From assembly GCA_937967995.1 (NCBI GenBank), contig CALBTB010000003.1, forward strand, positions 62,001-126,000: 64,000 bases of DNA, given 5' to 3'. Numbering within the stretch: position 1 is the first letter of the stretch; the number at the start of each line of letters is the position of its first letter. This document shows positions 25,301 through 33,577 of this stretch, piece after piece. The notes beneath the pieces were generated by a model. It had not been told where the DNA came from. It did not search any database and saw only the letters and a list, made by a program, of their open reading frames with translations. The stretch is from an uncultured Gammaproteobacteria bacterium (GTDB lineage: Bacteria > Pseudomonadota > Gammaproteobacteria > UBA6429 > Thiohalophilaceae). The translations under genes were made by a program, and so were the position numbers.

Positions 25301-27736
25301 ACCGAGAATGTCATCCGCCTTGTAACCGAATATTTTTTCCGCTGCCGGGTTAAAGGTCTCAATAATGCCTTCTTCGCTGATGGTGACAATACCATCCACC
25401 GCCGTATCCAGAATCGCTGCGATGCGGGTTTCACGTTCGCGGACTGCTTCTTCGGCACCTTTACGCTCGGTAATATCCGTGTGTGTTCCAACTATACGTA
25501 GAGGGATTTCATCGTTGTCGCGTTCCACTACCTTGCCGCGATCCAGTATCCAGACCCATTCGTCATTTTTGGTCTTAACGCGATGTTCGCTCTGGTAAAT
25601 AGCGGTAACACCGTCCAGGTGCTCCTGCAGAATGGCTTTGACGCGATCAATATCCTCCGGGTGTATCAGTGCTTCCTTGGCCTCGAACTCCGGTCTGACT
25701 TCGCCCGGTTCGTAACCCAACATGGTCTGCCAGCGTGGACTGTAATAGGCCGTGTTGTTTTTAATGTCCCAGTCCCATAGACCATCGTTTGCACCTTCCA
25801 GAGCCAGCTTGAGCTGTTCTTCTGATTCACGTAATGCGCGCTCGGTATAAATGCGTTGTTCTTCGTTGCGTAATGCCCAGATCAGGTTGGCCGTCGCCGT
25901 CGCCAGCGGGGCAAGTGTGTACAGGAAGGATTCCTGATAACCATCGGGACTGTTCGCCAGCCCGAAGATACCCACCAACTGGGTGCCATGGTAGAGCGGT
26001 ACGCCCAGAAACGTACTTAATGGCGGCGTACCGTCATCCAGGGTGCGGAAATTTTTTTCGGTATCCAGGTTATTGGAAATCAGTGGTGCACCACTGCGCA
26101 TCACTTCGCCGAGTACATTTCTGTTGTCCCCTGACTCGGCATTTTTAACCAGATCCTCGATAAACGAGGCCAGGTATCCGCTGCTTTCATATCGCTGTGC
26201 CATGGACAGGATTTCGATGTTATGTTGCCTTTTATCGTCATAGACGATTTCTGCAATAAACCCGATATTGCTGTAGGACAATGACAACAGGTCCGCCAGG
26301 ATCTGATCGAACATGGCGCTGGGCTGAACATTCTCACTGATAAAGTAGGACTGTGCACGACTAATGGATTCCAGTAACTGGTTCTTGGTCTGTAACTGTT
26401 GTTCCGATTCGCGGCGCTCGATCTCCAGGCCGATCCACTGTGACATCAACTGCAGGAACCGAAAATCACCGGCATTGAATTTACCCCTGTAGGGTTGTGA
26501 GCTGGAGAAATTGAGTGTGCCGTAGATCTTGCCGCGTACATATACCGTGGTACCGATATAGGACTGAATACGCACATTGCGGTAAGAAGGATGGTCCATG
26601 CCCATACCATGATCGGCCTGCTCAATACCGGTCGGCCGTCCTGCGCTCAGGGTATGCCGGCAATAGGTATTACCCAGTGTAAAGCTCATACCCGGTTGCA
26701 GATTATTTTCCGGTGTCACCGCCGTGACGATGCTGTAAAGATTACCTTCCACACGCGATAAAATCGCCACTTCCATATTAAATTCATCCAGACCGAGTAC
26801 CAGCAATGAACGGACCTTTTCATGAAAACTCAGTTCGGAAGAAATCGTGGTTTGTTGCAGGTTGTTAAGTCGGCGCTGTTCACGTTGCAGTTCGTTACTT
26901 TGTTCCATGATGACGGTATCAGTACGGCGTAACAGCCATAAGGCTGTACTACCCAGCAGCATCAACAGGAAAAATGCCCACATCGCCGTCAGCCAGGTAG
27001 GCGACAGGCTCTTTTCTTTTTCGATGGCAATGATTTGCCAGCCGGTATCCGCGACGGGAGTCTGGTAACGTATGGCGTCTTCGTCTGCCTTGTGTTGTTC
27101 ACCGATGACTTTACCGCTTTCGGTATTCAGCATCATCACGTGATAATTATGGATTCTGTTTGACTCAAGCAGCTTATAAATGCTTTGTGGCGAAAAGCTG
27201 GCAAACAAAATCAGTTTTACACCATCGCCCATACGAACATGATTGATCGTATCAATGTGATAGTCGTCACCGTGCGAATGAATATAGTATGCAGGTTGAC
27301 TGACTGTTCGAATATTGGCGTATTCGCGAATCAGTGAGCGGCAAATGGGAGTAACAGCCTTCTGGTAGTCTTCCAGCATCAATGCACCGTTGTCAGCGGC
27401 CAGCATTACCGTGTTTATATCCGGGTAGACTCTCTTAAAACGCTTAACCAGGTTATCGTGTTCGGTGTGATCGAGGGGGTTATCCATCACCTGCTGCAAC
27501 AGGTGACGCTGGGCATGCGCAAGTGCCTGAACCTGCTGGCTGCGATCCTGCAGATGATCGGCAATTTCCTGTGCCGCTCCGTCCAGTGAGGTTTTTAACA
27601 GTAGTGTCTGTTCTTCTTCCGTGGCGCTGTACTGGTTTGAGGCGTGCCATAAAATCAGACCACAGGCGACCAGCAGGATGGCAATGAGCGCCGTCACACG
27701 AATACTTTGCGGGCTGTCGGGTAGCCGTAGCTTCAT
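22373..27736 (-). CDS. giant hybrid sensor histidine kinase (GAF, multiple PAS, two receivers)
   Basis: A 1787-residue inner-membrane hybrid kinase. Order: membrane helix (about 12-32); extracytoplasmic sensor to about 245; second helix (about 250-270); coiled coil; a GAF domain (with NTYCRHTL); a second GAF domain; a series of about five PAS/PAC domains (repeated GTHTDITERK, GIIRDIT, AIARDIS, AIVRDITERR and IFNDITERK endings); HisKA with the phospho-His in FISTVSHELRTPL; HATPase (NNLLSNAAKFS, GGTGLGLSI); and two C-terminal receiver domains (LICEDDPD..., with LDLALPD and LLDVELTDG as phosphoacceptors). A third receiver is encoded immediately downstream. The number of sensor domains suggests integration of several signals, perhaps redox or small ligands. 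The ligand is unknown. Confidence 0.93.
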   Translation of the reverse strand: MKLRLPDSPQSIRVTALIAILLVACGLILWHASNQYSATEEEQTLLLKTSLDGAAQEIADHLQDRSQQVQALAHAQRHLLQQVMDNPLDHTEHDNLVKRFKRVYPDINTVMLAADNGALMLEDYQKAVTPICRSLIREYANIRTVSQPAYYIHSHGDDYHIDTINHVRMGDGVKLILFASFSPQSIYKLLESNRIHNYHVMMLNTESGKVIGEQHKADEDAIRYQTPVADTGWQIIAIEKEKSLSPTWLTAMWAFFLLMLLGSTALWLLRRTDTVIMEQSNELQREQRRLNNLQQTTISSELSFHEKVRSLLVLGLDEFNMEVAILSRVEGNLYSIVTAVTPENNLQPGMSFTLGNTYCRHTLSAGRPTGIEQADHGMGMDHPSYRNVRIQSYIGTTVYVRGKIYGTLNFSSSQPYRGKFNAGDFRFLQLMSQWIGLEIERRESEQQLQTKNQLLESISRAQSYFISENVQPSAMFDQILADLLSLSYSNIGFIAEIVYDDKRQHNIEILSMAQRYESSGYLASFIEDLVKNAESGDNRNVLGEVMRSGAPLISNNLDTEKNFRTLDDGTPPLSTFLGVPLYHGTQLVGIFGLANSPDGYQESFLYTLAPLATATANLIWALRNEEQRIYTERALRESEEQLKLALEGANDGLWDWDIKNNTAYYSPRWQTMLGYEPGEVRPEFEAKEALIHPEDIDRVKAILQEHLDGVTAIYQSEHRVKTKNDEWVWILDRGKVVERDNDEIPLRIVGTHTDITERKGAEEAVRERETRIAAILDTAVDGIVTISEEGIIETFNPAAEKIFGYKADDILGRNVGVLMRTEDRELHDTFIKRYLTTNQPKILGQRREVIGLRANGSTFPMQLAVSEMKLGNRRHFTGIIRDITLTKEAERLLQDTMAFKQGILDSAKLSIISTDEYGVIQTFNAAAQQMLGYSERELIGRATPEIFHDRDEIAQRAIQLSEELGQHIRPGFEVFVAKARIGIADEQQWTYLSKNGKRFPVLLTMTALHDRHDRIIGFVAIARDISRQQEAEEEISRFKTTLDMTLDCVFMFSPESLRFFYVNQGAMEQVGYTYNELLRMTPVDIITEFDEEGFRRILQPMIDGQRNAITFESYHQHRNGTLIPVEVFLQYIYPVDQEPRFVAIVRDITERRRTAENLAHAEERARLLLESAGEGIYGLDLEGRTTFVNPAAARMLGYEQIDLIGKSMHEIVQHSYQDKSNYPYEFSPVYAAISDGDIQRVSNEVMWRKDGTFFPAEYTVTPIRKNNEIAGAVVIFNDITERKKVEQIKNEFISTVSHELRTPLTSVRGSLGLLVGGAGGDLPEQANTLVSIANKNTERLLLLINDILDIEKIESGKMVYHYKLLNLHEFLENAIQANFAYGEQFGVRFVITQCPDTIQIYADDDRLMQVMNNLLSNAAKFSEQGSQVEISAVRRAHKVRISITDNGKGIPQNFQKHIFEKFAQADASDTRVMGGTGLGLSISKAIVEQHGGRIDFISRVNIGTTFFFDLPVWTSHSDKDVPSLPSPTKYRILICEDDPDIAFMLRMILAQAGFDADTARTVEQAKKLIKDVQYLAVTLDLALPDERGKPYDPDGIRLIKELRRQDRTRELPVIVVSAIADQAKRRLNGSAFGIIDWLEKPLNEDRLLSAIKSIATHKQGLPRILHVEDDPIIYEMVRVLLRGQVDLVLAPSLSDAHKRLREDVFDLILLDVELTDGSGLDLIRDLDEVEYMPQVVIFSSHEVGPNIAQKVKAALVKSKDSRKELINVIMSVIKERDSGDSSQQILN

Positions 27737-27827
27737 GCGGAAGATGTTATATATATAAAAGAATGGTGAACAGCACCAAATACCACGATTGTTTCAAAAT
27801 CGTGGCATAAGGCACTGTTTTAACTGA

Positions 27828-29210
27828 CTATAAGTATAGGAATAATGCGCCATTTCCGCGACGAATGTTGAGCAGCAGCTTACCGTGGCCCTTTACCGCC
27901 TGTGCCAGCTCATCTATGTTACTGATTTTCTTACGATTAGCGGAAATAATGACGTCACCTTTGCGCAGGCCGGCACGACTGGCCGGGCTACCCCGCTCCA
28001 CGTCGATAATGACGACACCTTCAATATGTCCGAACAGCGGACTTCCTTCCGTGATATTGGCAAATTCGGCACCGGCCAGCTTTTGGTGCAGGGTCTTGCC
28101 CACTTTTTTACTCGCCTTGGGCTCTTCGACGCGGGCCAGTAGATCCCTGCGTTTACCTTCACGCATCACGGTCATTTCGACTTTCTGACCGACACGTAAC
28201 AGGCCGATGTAATTGCGTAAATCCGACGCATTGCGTACCGGTTTGCCATTGATGGCCAGGACGATATCGCCGGCTTTTAACCCGGCCTTGTCAGCCGCCG
28301 AGTCCGGTACGACCTGGGTAATCACCGCACCGCGTTCGCCGTTTTTGAGATTAAATGCCTGTGCCAGATCGGGAGTAATATCCTGCGCCTGTGCACCCAG
28401 GCGGCCACGTTTGACTTCGCCATGTGCTACCAGTTGCTCCATGATGTCACGGGCCATGTTGATAGGAATGGCAAAACCGATACCAATGTTGCCACCGCTC
28501 TGGGAAAAGATAGCGGTGTTGATACCAATCAGTTCGCCGTTCAGATTAACCAGTGCGCCACCGGAATTGCCCGGATTAATGGACGCATCGGTCTGAATAA
28601 AATCTTCGTAACCTTCTATGCCCAGGCCGCTGCGACCCAACGCACTGATGATGCCGGAAGTCACGGTCTGTCCCAGTCCGAACGGATTACCAATCGCTAC
28701 GGCAAAGTCACCTACCTGCAACTGATCCGAATCGGCAATCGGTAACGCGGTCAGATCTTTTGCCTTGATCTGAATAATGGCGACATCGGTTTCCGGGTCA
28801 CTGCCGATGAGTTTGGCCCTGAATCCACGGCCATCACTTAACGTCACATTGATTTCATCCGCTTTGTCGATGACATGGTTGTTGGTAATGATGTAGCCGT
28901 TTTTGGCATCCACAATGACACCGGAACCCAGGCTCTGGGTACGGCGTTCGCGGGGTTGTTCGGGAACATCAAAAAAGTGCCGGAAAAAAGGATCGTTAAA
29001 TAACGGGCTTTGCTGAACACGGACTTTACCGCTGGTGGCAATATTCACCACCGCGGGCAGGGTTTGTTGCAGCATCGGCGCCAGGGTCGGTAACTTCTGG
29101 CCCTGGCTGTCGAGGGCGGGTAATGCTGCCTGCGATGCTGACGATAGAAAGGTTGATACAACGAGAAAAAAACTTAAAACAAAATGGACAGAGATTTTTT
29201 TAAAACTCAT
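27828..29210 (-). CDS. periplasmic serine protease, DegP/DegQ type
   Basis: A 460-residue HtrA-family protease-chaperone. A signal peptide (MSFKKISVHFVLSFFLVVST) leads to a trypsin-like domain with the triad His in ITNNHVID, Asp in PETDVAIIQI and Ser in NPGNSGGAL. Two PDZ domains follow (about residues 270-360 and 370-455, the second with GVVIIDVERGSPASRAG). It degrades or refolds misfolded envelope proteins. Its ATG follows directly on the stop codon of an Hsp20 gene with no spacer, so the two are translationally coupled, an unusual joining of a cytoplasmic chaperone to a periplasmic protease. The family is certain; DegQ and MucD are the closest named relatives by length. Confidence 0.93.
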   Translation of the reverse strand: MSFKKISVHFVLSFFLVVSTFLSSASQAALPALDSQGQKLPTLAPMLQQTLPAVVNIATSGKVRVQQSPLFNDPFFRHFFDVPEQPRERRTQSLGSGVIVDAKNGYIITNNHVIDKADEINVTLSDGRGFRAKLIGSDPETDVAIIQIKAKDLTALPIADSDQLQVGDFAVAIGNPFGLGQTVTSGIISALGRSGLGIEGYEDFIQTDASINPGNSGGALVNLNGELIGINTAIFSQSGGNIGIGFAIPINMARDIMEQLVAHGEVKRGRLGAQAQDITPDLAQAFNLKNGERGAVITQVVPDSAADKAGLKAGDIVLAINGKPVRNASDLRNYIGLLRVGQKVEMTVMREGKRRDLLARVEEPKASKKVGKTLHQKLAGAEFANITEGSPLFGHIEGVVIIDVERGSPASRAGLRKGDVIISANRKKISNIDELAQAVKGHGKLLLNIRRGNGALFLYL

Positions 29211-29708
29211 TCAGCTTTCTACCTTGATGCGTCGTTGGTTGGAATTCTCGGATTTTGGCAACGTGATTGACAGAATACCGCGCTTATATGAAGCAGTGGT
29301 TTTACTGTCATCCACATAGGCGGGCAGTGGAATCATACGTTCAAAACTGCCATAGGCACATTCCATGATGTGATACTGACCGCTGCTGTGTTCACGGTGT
29401 GCCTGTTTTTTACCGCGAATGTACAGGTTCTTTTGCATCACCATGATGTCAAAATCGTCGGCTTCCATACCTGGCGCTTCCAGGCGAATGTAAATATTTT
29501 TCTTGTCCTCTTCCAGATCAGCGGCAATCATGCCCCAGCGTGCACCACGCCACATGGCCTGTTCACTGGGTTGATTGGCGTCTTCTTTGGAATAGGGAGT
29601 AAAACGGGTCAAGGCCCCGGTTGCGCGATCGCGCAGATGTTGCCAGCCTTCAGTAACACTATCTATGACACGATGAAAACCATCACGGAGTTGATCAAGT
29701 GTACTCAT
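29211..29708 (-). CDS. Hsp20-family small heat-shock protein (degP-linked)
   Basis: A 165-residue alpha-crystallin-domain protein. The core runs from about residue 60 (KKNIYIRLEAPGMEADDFDI) to the C-terminus (GILSITLPKSEN). It binds unfolding proteins and holds them for refolding. The N-terminal 55 residues are divergent from the second Hsp20 at 29832 (QLRDGFHRVIDSVTEGWQHL), and the C-terminal I-x-I anchor is weak (RIKVES). GAGGGA-like purines precede the start. It lies downstream of the other Hsp20 gene and is followed without a gap by the DegP-like gene, forming a stress operon. Confidence 0.88.
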   Translation of the reverse strand: MSTLDQLRDGFHRVIDSVTEGWQHLRDRATGALTRFTPYSKEDANQPSEQAMWRGARWGMIAADLEEDKKNIYIRLEAPGMEADDFDIMVMQKNLYIRGKKQAHREHSSGQYHIMECAYGSFERMIPLPAYVDDSKTTASYKRGILSITLPKSENSNQRRIKVES

Positions 29709-29746
29709 AACGTATCCCTCATGTTGTAGTTGACTGACCTGTGCGA

Positions 29747-29765
29747 TACCGGAAAAGTTCCGGTA
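29747..29765. repeat. stem-loop between the two hsp20 genes
   Basis: TACCGGAA, loop AAG, TTCCGGTA form a perfect 8-bp stem in the 123-base gap. A second, weaker stem (CCACGCA with TGCGTGG) lies near 29785-29815. Neither is followed by a T-run, so they may process or protect the transcript rather than end it. Confidence 0.5.
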
Positions 29766-29831
29766 CCGGTTTACAATTGCGAACCACGCACAAGCTTTCG
29801 GCTCATGCGTGGCTGCATCGGCAGACTACCC

Positions 29832-30263
29832 TTAATGCTGGACGGCGATCTTGCGAGGTAGTACTTTTTCCTGTTTCGGGATAACAACTTCCAGCACGCC
29901 ATCCTTGCATCTGGCGCTGATCTTTTCTGCATCAGCGGTTTCTGGCAGGGTAAAGCGGCGATAAAACGTGCCGTGTATACGCTCAACACGCTTGAAGTTG
30001 TCTTTCTCTTCTTCGCGGTTAAGATTGCGTTCACCGCGAATGGTCAACACACTGTCTTCCATGTGTACGTCGATATCTTTCGGGTCGACACCCGGGATAT
30101 CGGCCAGCAGCGTGTACTGGTTGTCGTTTTCCTTGATATCAACGGAAGGTGTCCAGTCGCTGGTAGCAACACTGCCTTCGCCGTTGTTTTGATGGAAAAT
30201 GCTGTCTAATTCCCTGCTGAACTGGTTTAACAGGCTCCAGGGTTCATATCTCGTTAAAGCCAT
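29832..30263 (-). CDS. Hsp20-family small heat-shock protein (IbpA-like)
   Basis: The start is placed at 30263, where AAGGAG lies at ideal spacing before ATGGCTTTAACTCG; a longer open frame to 30359 has no ribosome site. The protein is 143 residues: MALTRYEPWSLLNQF opening (typical of bacterial class A Hsp20), alpha-crystallin domain (DIKENDNQYTLLADIPGV to GVLEVVIPK), and a C-terminal RKIAVQH with the I-x-V anchor. It is an ATP-independent holdase. It is the first gene of hsp20-hsp20-degP, and a sigma-32-like promoter can be seen upstream near 30370-30395. Confidence 0.92.
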   Translation of the reverse strand: MALTRYEPWSLLNQFSRELDSIFHQNNGEGSVATSDWTPSVDIKENDNQYTLLADIPGVDPKDIDVHMEDSVLTIRGERNLNREEEKDNFKRVERIHGTFYRRFTLPETADAEKISARCKDGVLEVVIPKQEKVLPRKIAVQH

Positions 30264-30369
30264 GGTCGTTCTCCTTTTCTGGTACGAGTGACTAATTTCG
30301 TTTCTGATGTCGATATGGGAATCCATGAAAGCGGGATCAAGGGCTTGAAAATTCGCCATGAGACACTAA

Positions 30370-30395
30370 ATCGCGGGGTTTTGATCGGGATCAAG
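30370..30395 (-). promoter_or_regulatory. possible sigma-32 (heat-shock) promoter of the hsp20-degP operon
   Basis: On the minus strand CTTGATC is followed after 10 bases by CCCCGCGAT, resembling the heat-shock consensus CTTGAAA / CCCCATnT, about 105 bases before the hsp20 start. Match quality is moderate. The same sequence recurs in the right-hand copy of the direct repeat at 35139-35164. Confidence 0.4.
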
Positions 30396-30455
30396 TAAGC
30401 GGTTACTCACCGTAATGATCACTGTTCATGCGTCTTGACGGATCTGAGATAATGA

Positions 30456-30471
30456 ACACAAGATATAGTGT
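30456..30471. promoter_or_regulatory. NrdR box 1, left copy
   Basis: ACACAAGATATAGTGT fits the 16-bp NrdR-box palindrome (ACAC-AT-rich-GTGT) that represses ribonucleotide reductase genes. An inverted partner lies at 30603. Confidence 0.75.
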
Positions 30472-30476
30472 TGGAC

Positions 30477-30485
30477 TTATACACA
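30477..30485 (+). promoter_or_regulatory. DnaA box, left copy
   Basis: TTATACACA matches the DnaA-box pattern TTATnCACA and lies just after NrdR box 1. DnaA is known to act on nrd promoters in E. coli. It is conserved at 35246-35254 in the right copy. Confidence 0.5.
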
Positions 30486-30602
30486 GGCCGTGCACAAGTA
30501 TTAAGCGGAATATTCTAACTCATTGAAATTAATATAATAAAAACTTGAGCATTATCATTCGTACAATTGACAGTCTGTCACTGTGGCCTAATCTCACTAC
30601 AT

Positions 30603-30618
30603 CCACTATATCTTGTGT
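30603..30618. promoter_or_regulatory. NrdR box 2, left copy
   Basis: CCACTATATCTTGTGT is the inverted complement of box 1 apart from the outermost base. It starts 147 bases after box 1. In this copy the boxes now lie ahead of the sugar-cassette genes. Confidence 0.75.
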
Positions 30619-30756
30619 TTAACAACAGCCCCGCTGTAATCAGCCACTTTTTTTGGTAAAAGTCGTGGAATATCAATAACTAAGAACTCCTCACGAGTCG
30701 ACCCGCTTTGTCGATCAGCCAGAAGTCGCCGTCAGGACAGGAGGAAGCGATCCAGT

Positions 30757-30924
30757 ATGAAACGAGCACAATCAAAGGAACTGAACAATCAATCTGCAAC
30801 AGACATTGCTCCCCTGGACATCTGGAACAAGAAGTACCGCCTCAAGGCCAAAGACGGCTGCATTATCGACAACTCCATTAATGAAACCTACCAGCGCATC
30901 GCGCGCCCAGTCCGAAGTGGATGA
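30757..30924 (+). pseudogene. truncated nrdJ fragment, left copy
   Basis: A 55-codon remnant of the B12-dependent ribonucleotide reductase gene. It keeps the ribosome-binding site (GACAGGAGGAAGCG) and opens MKRAQSKELNNQSA, matching the intact protein (MKRVQLKEVNAQSA). It lacks five residues near position 18 and loses the frame at IARPVRSG before a TGA. Similarity to the intact gene stops at about 30918. The differences from the right copy show that the duplication is not recent, or that the two copies came from different strains by recombination. Confidence 0.88.
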
Positions 30925-31204
30925 GCTTATGATACGGATATTTTGTACAATTGCGCAGGTGAGGTCAAAGATACGGATAGAATGTACTCATTGCATGTAA
31001 ATTCCACTGAAACATTGCTGAGGATGTCCTTGGGCAGAGTTAAGCGCTGGGTACTGGTTTCCCTTTTACTAATACACGAATCGATACAATTACCAATAGA
31101 GTCAAGTATAACGACCAAAAGATAAGGGACGAATTATCATTGGAGCATGTTGTTTCTATGGAGAATAGTTTTTCAGAAAATCCCAATGCATGGAGTGTTC
31201 GGCC
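30925..31204. other. leader region of the sugar cassette
   Basis: About 280 bases with no gene. A direct repeat GATACGGATA-nnn-TGTAC occurs at 30931-30948 and again at 30970-30987 (39-base period), a possible regulator site. The promoter of the glycosyltransferase operon should lie here. It could instead be read from the NrdR-controlled promoter upstream. Confidence 0.5.
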
Positions 31205-32371
31205 TTGAAGCATCGGATTGCGCTTATAGTTTCTGCGCCTATGACTGCAAAGGTGTTTCTTAGAAATATTATCATTAAACTTAGTCAGCAATATGAAGTG
31301 ACATTGTTTGCTAATGATCCAGGTCTGAACCAAATTGGAGATCTGAAAAAATATGTAACTTACAATCATCTTCCTGTTATGCGGAATATCACACCATTAA
31401 GAGATTTGGTGTGTGTGTGGCGTGCGTTTAGATGTTTCAGGCATGAAAGCTATGATCTGATTCACTCAATCACTCCGAAGTCTGGGTTGGTAAGTATGCT
31501 GGCTGGTAAAATGGCAGGCGTAAACATAAGGGTTCATACATTTACTGGACAGGTTTGGGCAACTAAGAAAGGCGTAAGGAAATTTATATTAAAATTTGTA
31601 GATAAGATAATTACATATATGGCAACAATCGTCTATGTTGATAGTCCATCACAGAAAGAATTTCTCGTTAGAGAGAATGTGGTTAGGGCAGAAGAAGCAT
31701 TGGTAATGGCCTATGGTTCTATTAGTGGCGTAGATGTGAATAAATTTAAACCGCGACCAGAAATAAGAAACCAGGTGAGACGCGAGTTAAATATAAGTAA
31801 TGATTTACCAATTGCCCTGTATCTTGGCCGCATAAAGCGCGAAAAAGGAATTATAGAATTAATATATGCTTTTAAGGAAATTCTAGACTCAGGTGAACGA
31901 TGCGGTTTAGTACTTGTGGGTCCAGATGAAGACGGTATCAGAGATGAGATCAACGGGATATTAGGTAAAGAAATTCATGCAATACGATTTGTGAACTATA
32001 CAGAACAGCCAGAACGTTTCTTTAATAGTGCTGACATATTCTGTTTACCGAGTCATAGGGAGGGGTTTGGTAGTGTGATAATTGAGGCAGCAGCATGCGG
32101 CCTGCCATCTGTAGCATCAAGAATCTACGGAATTACTGATGCTGTAGTTGATGGAAGTACAGGCGTATTGCATGAGCCAGGAAATGTTACACAGATTAAA
32201 AATGCAATTTTGTGTTTATTTAAAAACGAGGAACTCAGGAGAAGAATGGGTGATGCAGCAAGGAAGCGTGCGATAGGCCAGTTCTCAGAATCCAGGCTTA
32301 CAGAGGCATGGTTGGGTGCATATAAAAATCTTCTTTATAATGCGGAACATGATACCAGGAGTTCAACTTGA
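31205..32371 (+). CDS. family 4 glycosyltransferase, PglA-like
   Basis: The start is taken at TTG 31205 (GGAG nine bases upstream), giving MKHRIALIVSAPMTAKVF, the usual opening of this family; an ATG at 31190 would add five residues. About 388 residues. The N-terminal half carries HSITPKSGLVSMLAGK and VHTFTGQVWATKKG, characteristic of PglA/CapM-like transferases. The C-terminal GT-B half has YLGRIKREKG and REGFGSVIIEAAACGLPSVAS. Such enzymes add GalNAc or a related sugar to a lipid-linked acetamido sugar. It overlaps the aminotransferase gene by 4 bases. Codon use is more AT-rich than the flanking hsp20 and nrdJ genes, consistent with transfer. Confidence 0.85.
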   Translation: MKHRIALIVSAPMTAKVFLRNIIIKLSQQYEVTLFANDPGLNQIGDLKKYVTYNHLPVMRNITPLRDLVCVWRAFRCFRHESYDLIHSITPKSGLVSMLAGKMAGVNIRVHTFTGQVWATKKGVRKFILKFVDKIITYMATIVYVDSPSQKEFLVRENVVRAEEALVMAYGSISGVDVNKFKPRPEIRNQVRRELNISNDLPIALYLGRIKREKGIIELIYAFKEILDSGERCGLVLVGPDEDGIRDEINGILGKEIHAIRFVNYTEQPERFFNSADIFCLPSHREGFGSVIIEAAACGLPSVASRIYGITDAVVDGSTGVLHEPGNVTQIKNAILCLFKNEELRRRMGDAARKRAIGQFSESRLTEAWLGAYKNLLYNAEHDTRSST

Positions 32372-33576
32372 AAGATAAGTTGGCAATACATGGCGGTCCT
32401 AGTGTTCGTGGCGAAAGTATCGGTCCTTGGCCGTACTACGCTGATGATGAAATACAGGCAGTAACAGACGTCTTGCGTTCGGGAAGAGTTAATTACTGGA
32501 CTAGTGATGTTGTCGAAAACTTTGAGACTGCTTATGCAAGCTACGTAGGTGTGAAGTATGCCGTTGCCGTTTCCAATGGAACTTTGGCACTAGAGTTAGG
32601 GCTAAGGAGTCTTGGGCTAGGCAGTGGCGATGAAGTTATCGTTACCTCACGAACATTTGTCGCATCAGCGAGCTCTATTGTGACTGTCGGGGCCAGGCCG
32701 GTTTTTGCTGATGTCGATGCGTCTAGTCAAAATATTACGGCAAAATCTATAGAGTCAGTAATAACTGATAAGACGCGAGCTATTATGCTTGTGCACCTGG
32801 CGGGTTGGCCGTGTGAGTTTTATGAGATACAGGAACTTGCCGGTAGGTACAAATTAAAATTAATTGAAGATTGTGCACAGGCGCATGGTGCAACATATCA
32901 TGGTCGTCCCGTTGGGTCGTTTGGAGATGTTGCTGCGTTTTCATTCTGTCAGGATAAAATAATAACAACTGGCGGTGAAGGCGGAATGTTAACAACAAAT
33001 AGTCGCGAAATTTGGCAATATGCGTGGTCATACAAAGATCATGGAAAAGATTACGACAGCACCAGACTACGGCAGTCAGTAGGATTTCAACGGGTGCACC
33101 ACTCCTTTGGTAGTAACTGGCGGTTAACAGCAATTCAGGCAGCAATTGGTTTAAAGCAGCTTGATAAGTTAGATGTCTGGCAAAGTATACGTGAACGTAA
33201 TGCAACAATTCTGAATGAAGGTCTAAGAGACCTGGCTATGTTAAGAATAACAATTCCCCCCACCTATATAAGGCATGCTTATTATAAATATTATGTGTTT
33301 TTACGTCCTGAGCATCTAAAAAAAGGTTGGAGTAGGGATAAGGTGGTAGCTGCAATTCAGGCCGAAGGTGTTTCGTGTTTTACAGGAAGTTGCAGCGAAG
33401 TGTATCTTGAGAGAGCATTCCAGGCATCGGGACTTGCGCCTGATAGGAGACTGCCTGTTGCTAAGGAGCTTGGAGAAACAAGTATGATGATGCTCGTACA
33501 TCCAACGCTAAGCGAAAGTGATATCCAGGACACAATAAGTGCGGTAAGAAAAGTTGTTCGATTTGCGGAAATATAA
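32368..33576 (+). CDS. DegT/DnrJ/EryC1 sugar aminotransferase, PglE-like
   Basis: A 402-residue PLP-dependent sugar aminotransferase. The TTG start has CCAGGAG six bases ahead and overlaps the previous stop by 4 bases. Recognised blocks: VAVSNGTLALELGLRSLG near residue 70, DCAQAHGATYHGRPVGSFGD, and the Schiff-base lysine in FSFCQDKIITTGGEGGM. It should transfer an amino group from glutamate to a 4-keto-6-deoxy UDP-sugar, as PglE does in bacillosamine synthesis. The dehydratase that would make that keto sugar (PglF type) is not in the cassette. The sugar assigned is inferred from the neighbours. Confidence 0.87.
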   Translation: MKDKLAIHGGPSVRGESIGPWPYYADDEIQAVTDVLRSGRVNYWTSDVVENFETAYASYVGVKYAVAVSNGTLALELGLRSLGLGSGDEVIVTSRTFVASASSIVTVGARPVFADVDASSQNITAKSIESVITDKTRAIMLVHLAGWPCEFYEIQELAGRYKLKLIEDCAQAHGATYHGRPVGSFGDVAAFSFCQDKIITTGGEGGMLTTNSREIWQYAWSYKDHGKDYDSTRLRQSVGFQRVHHSFGSNWRLTAIQAAIGLKQLDKLDVWQSIRERNATILNEGLRDLAMLRITIPPTYIRHAYYKYYVFLRPEHLKKGWSRDKVVAAIQAEGVSCFTGSCSEVYLERAFQASGLAPDRRLPVAKELGETSMMMLVHPTLSESDIQDTISAVRKVVRFAEI

Positions 33577-33577
33577 T

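Larger units (their letters stand above)
30371..30918 (+). repeat. left copy of a ~550-bp diverged direct repeat (nrdJ control region and 5' end)
   Basis: This block matches 35140-35717 with scattered differences and a few small indels. It spans the hsp20-nrdJ intergenic region and the first 55 codons of nrdJ. One shared stretch of about 50 bases from 30455 is identical. The left copy stays joined to the hsp20 operon and the right copy to the intact nrdJ. The sugar cassette lies between them, so the repeat marks the borders of an insertion. Confidence 0.9.

Noticed and set aside
30264..30360. RNA thermometer in the hsp20 leader
   Set aside because: I looked for a ROSE or fourU element pairing with the ribosome site and saw no convincing complement.
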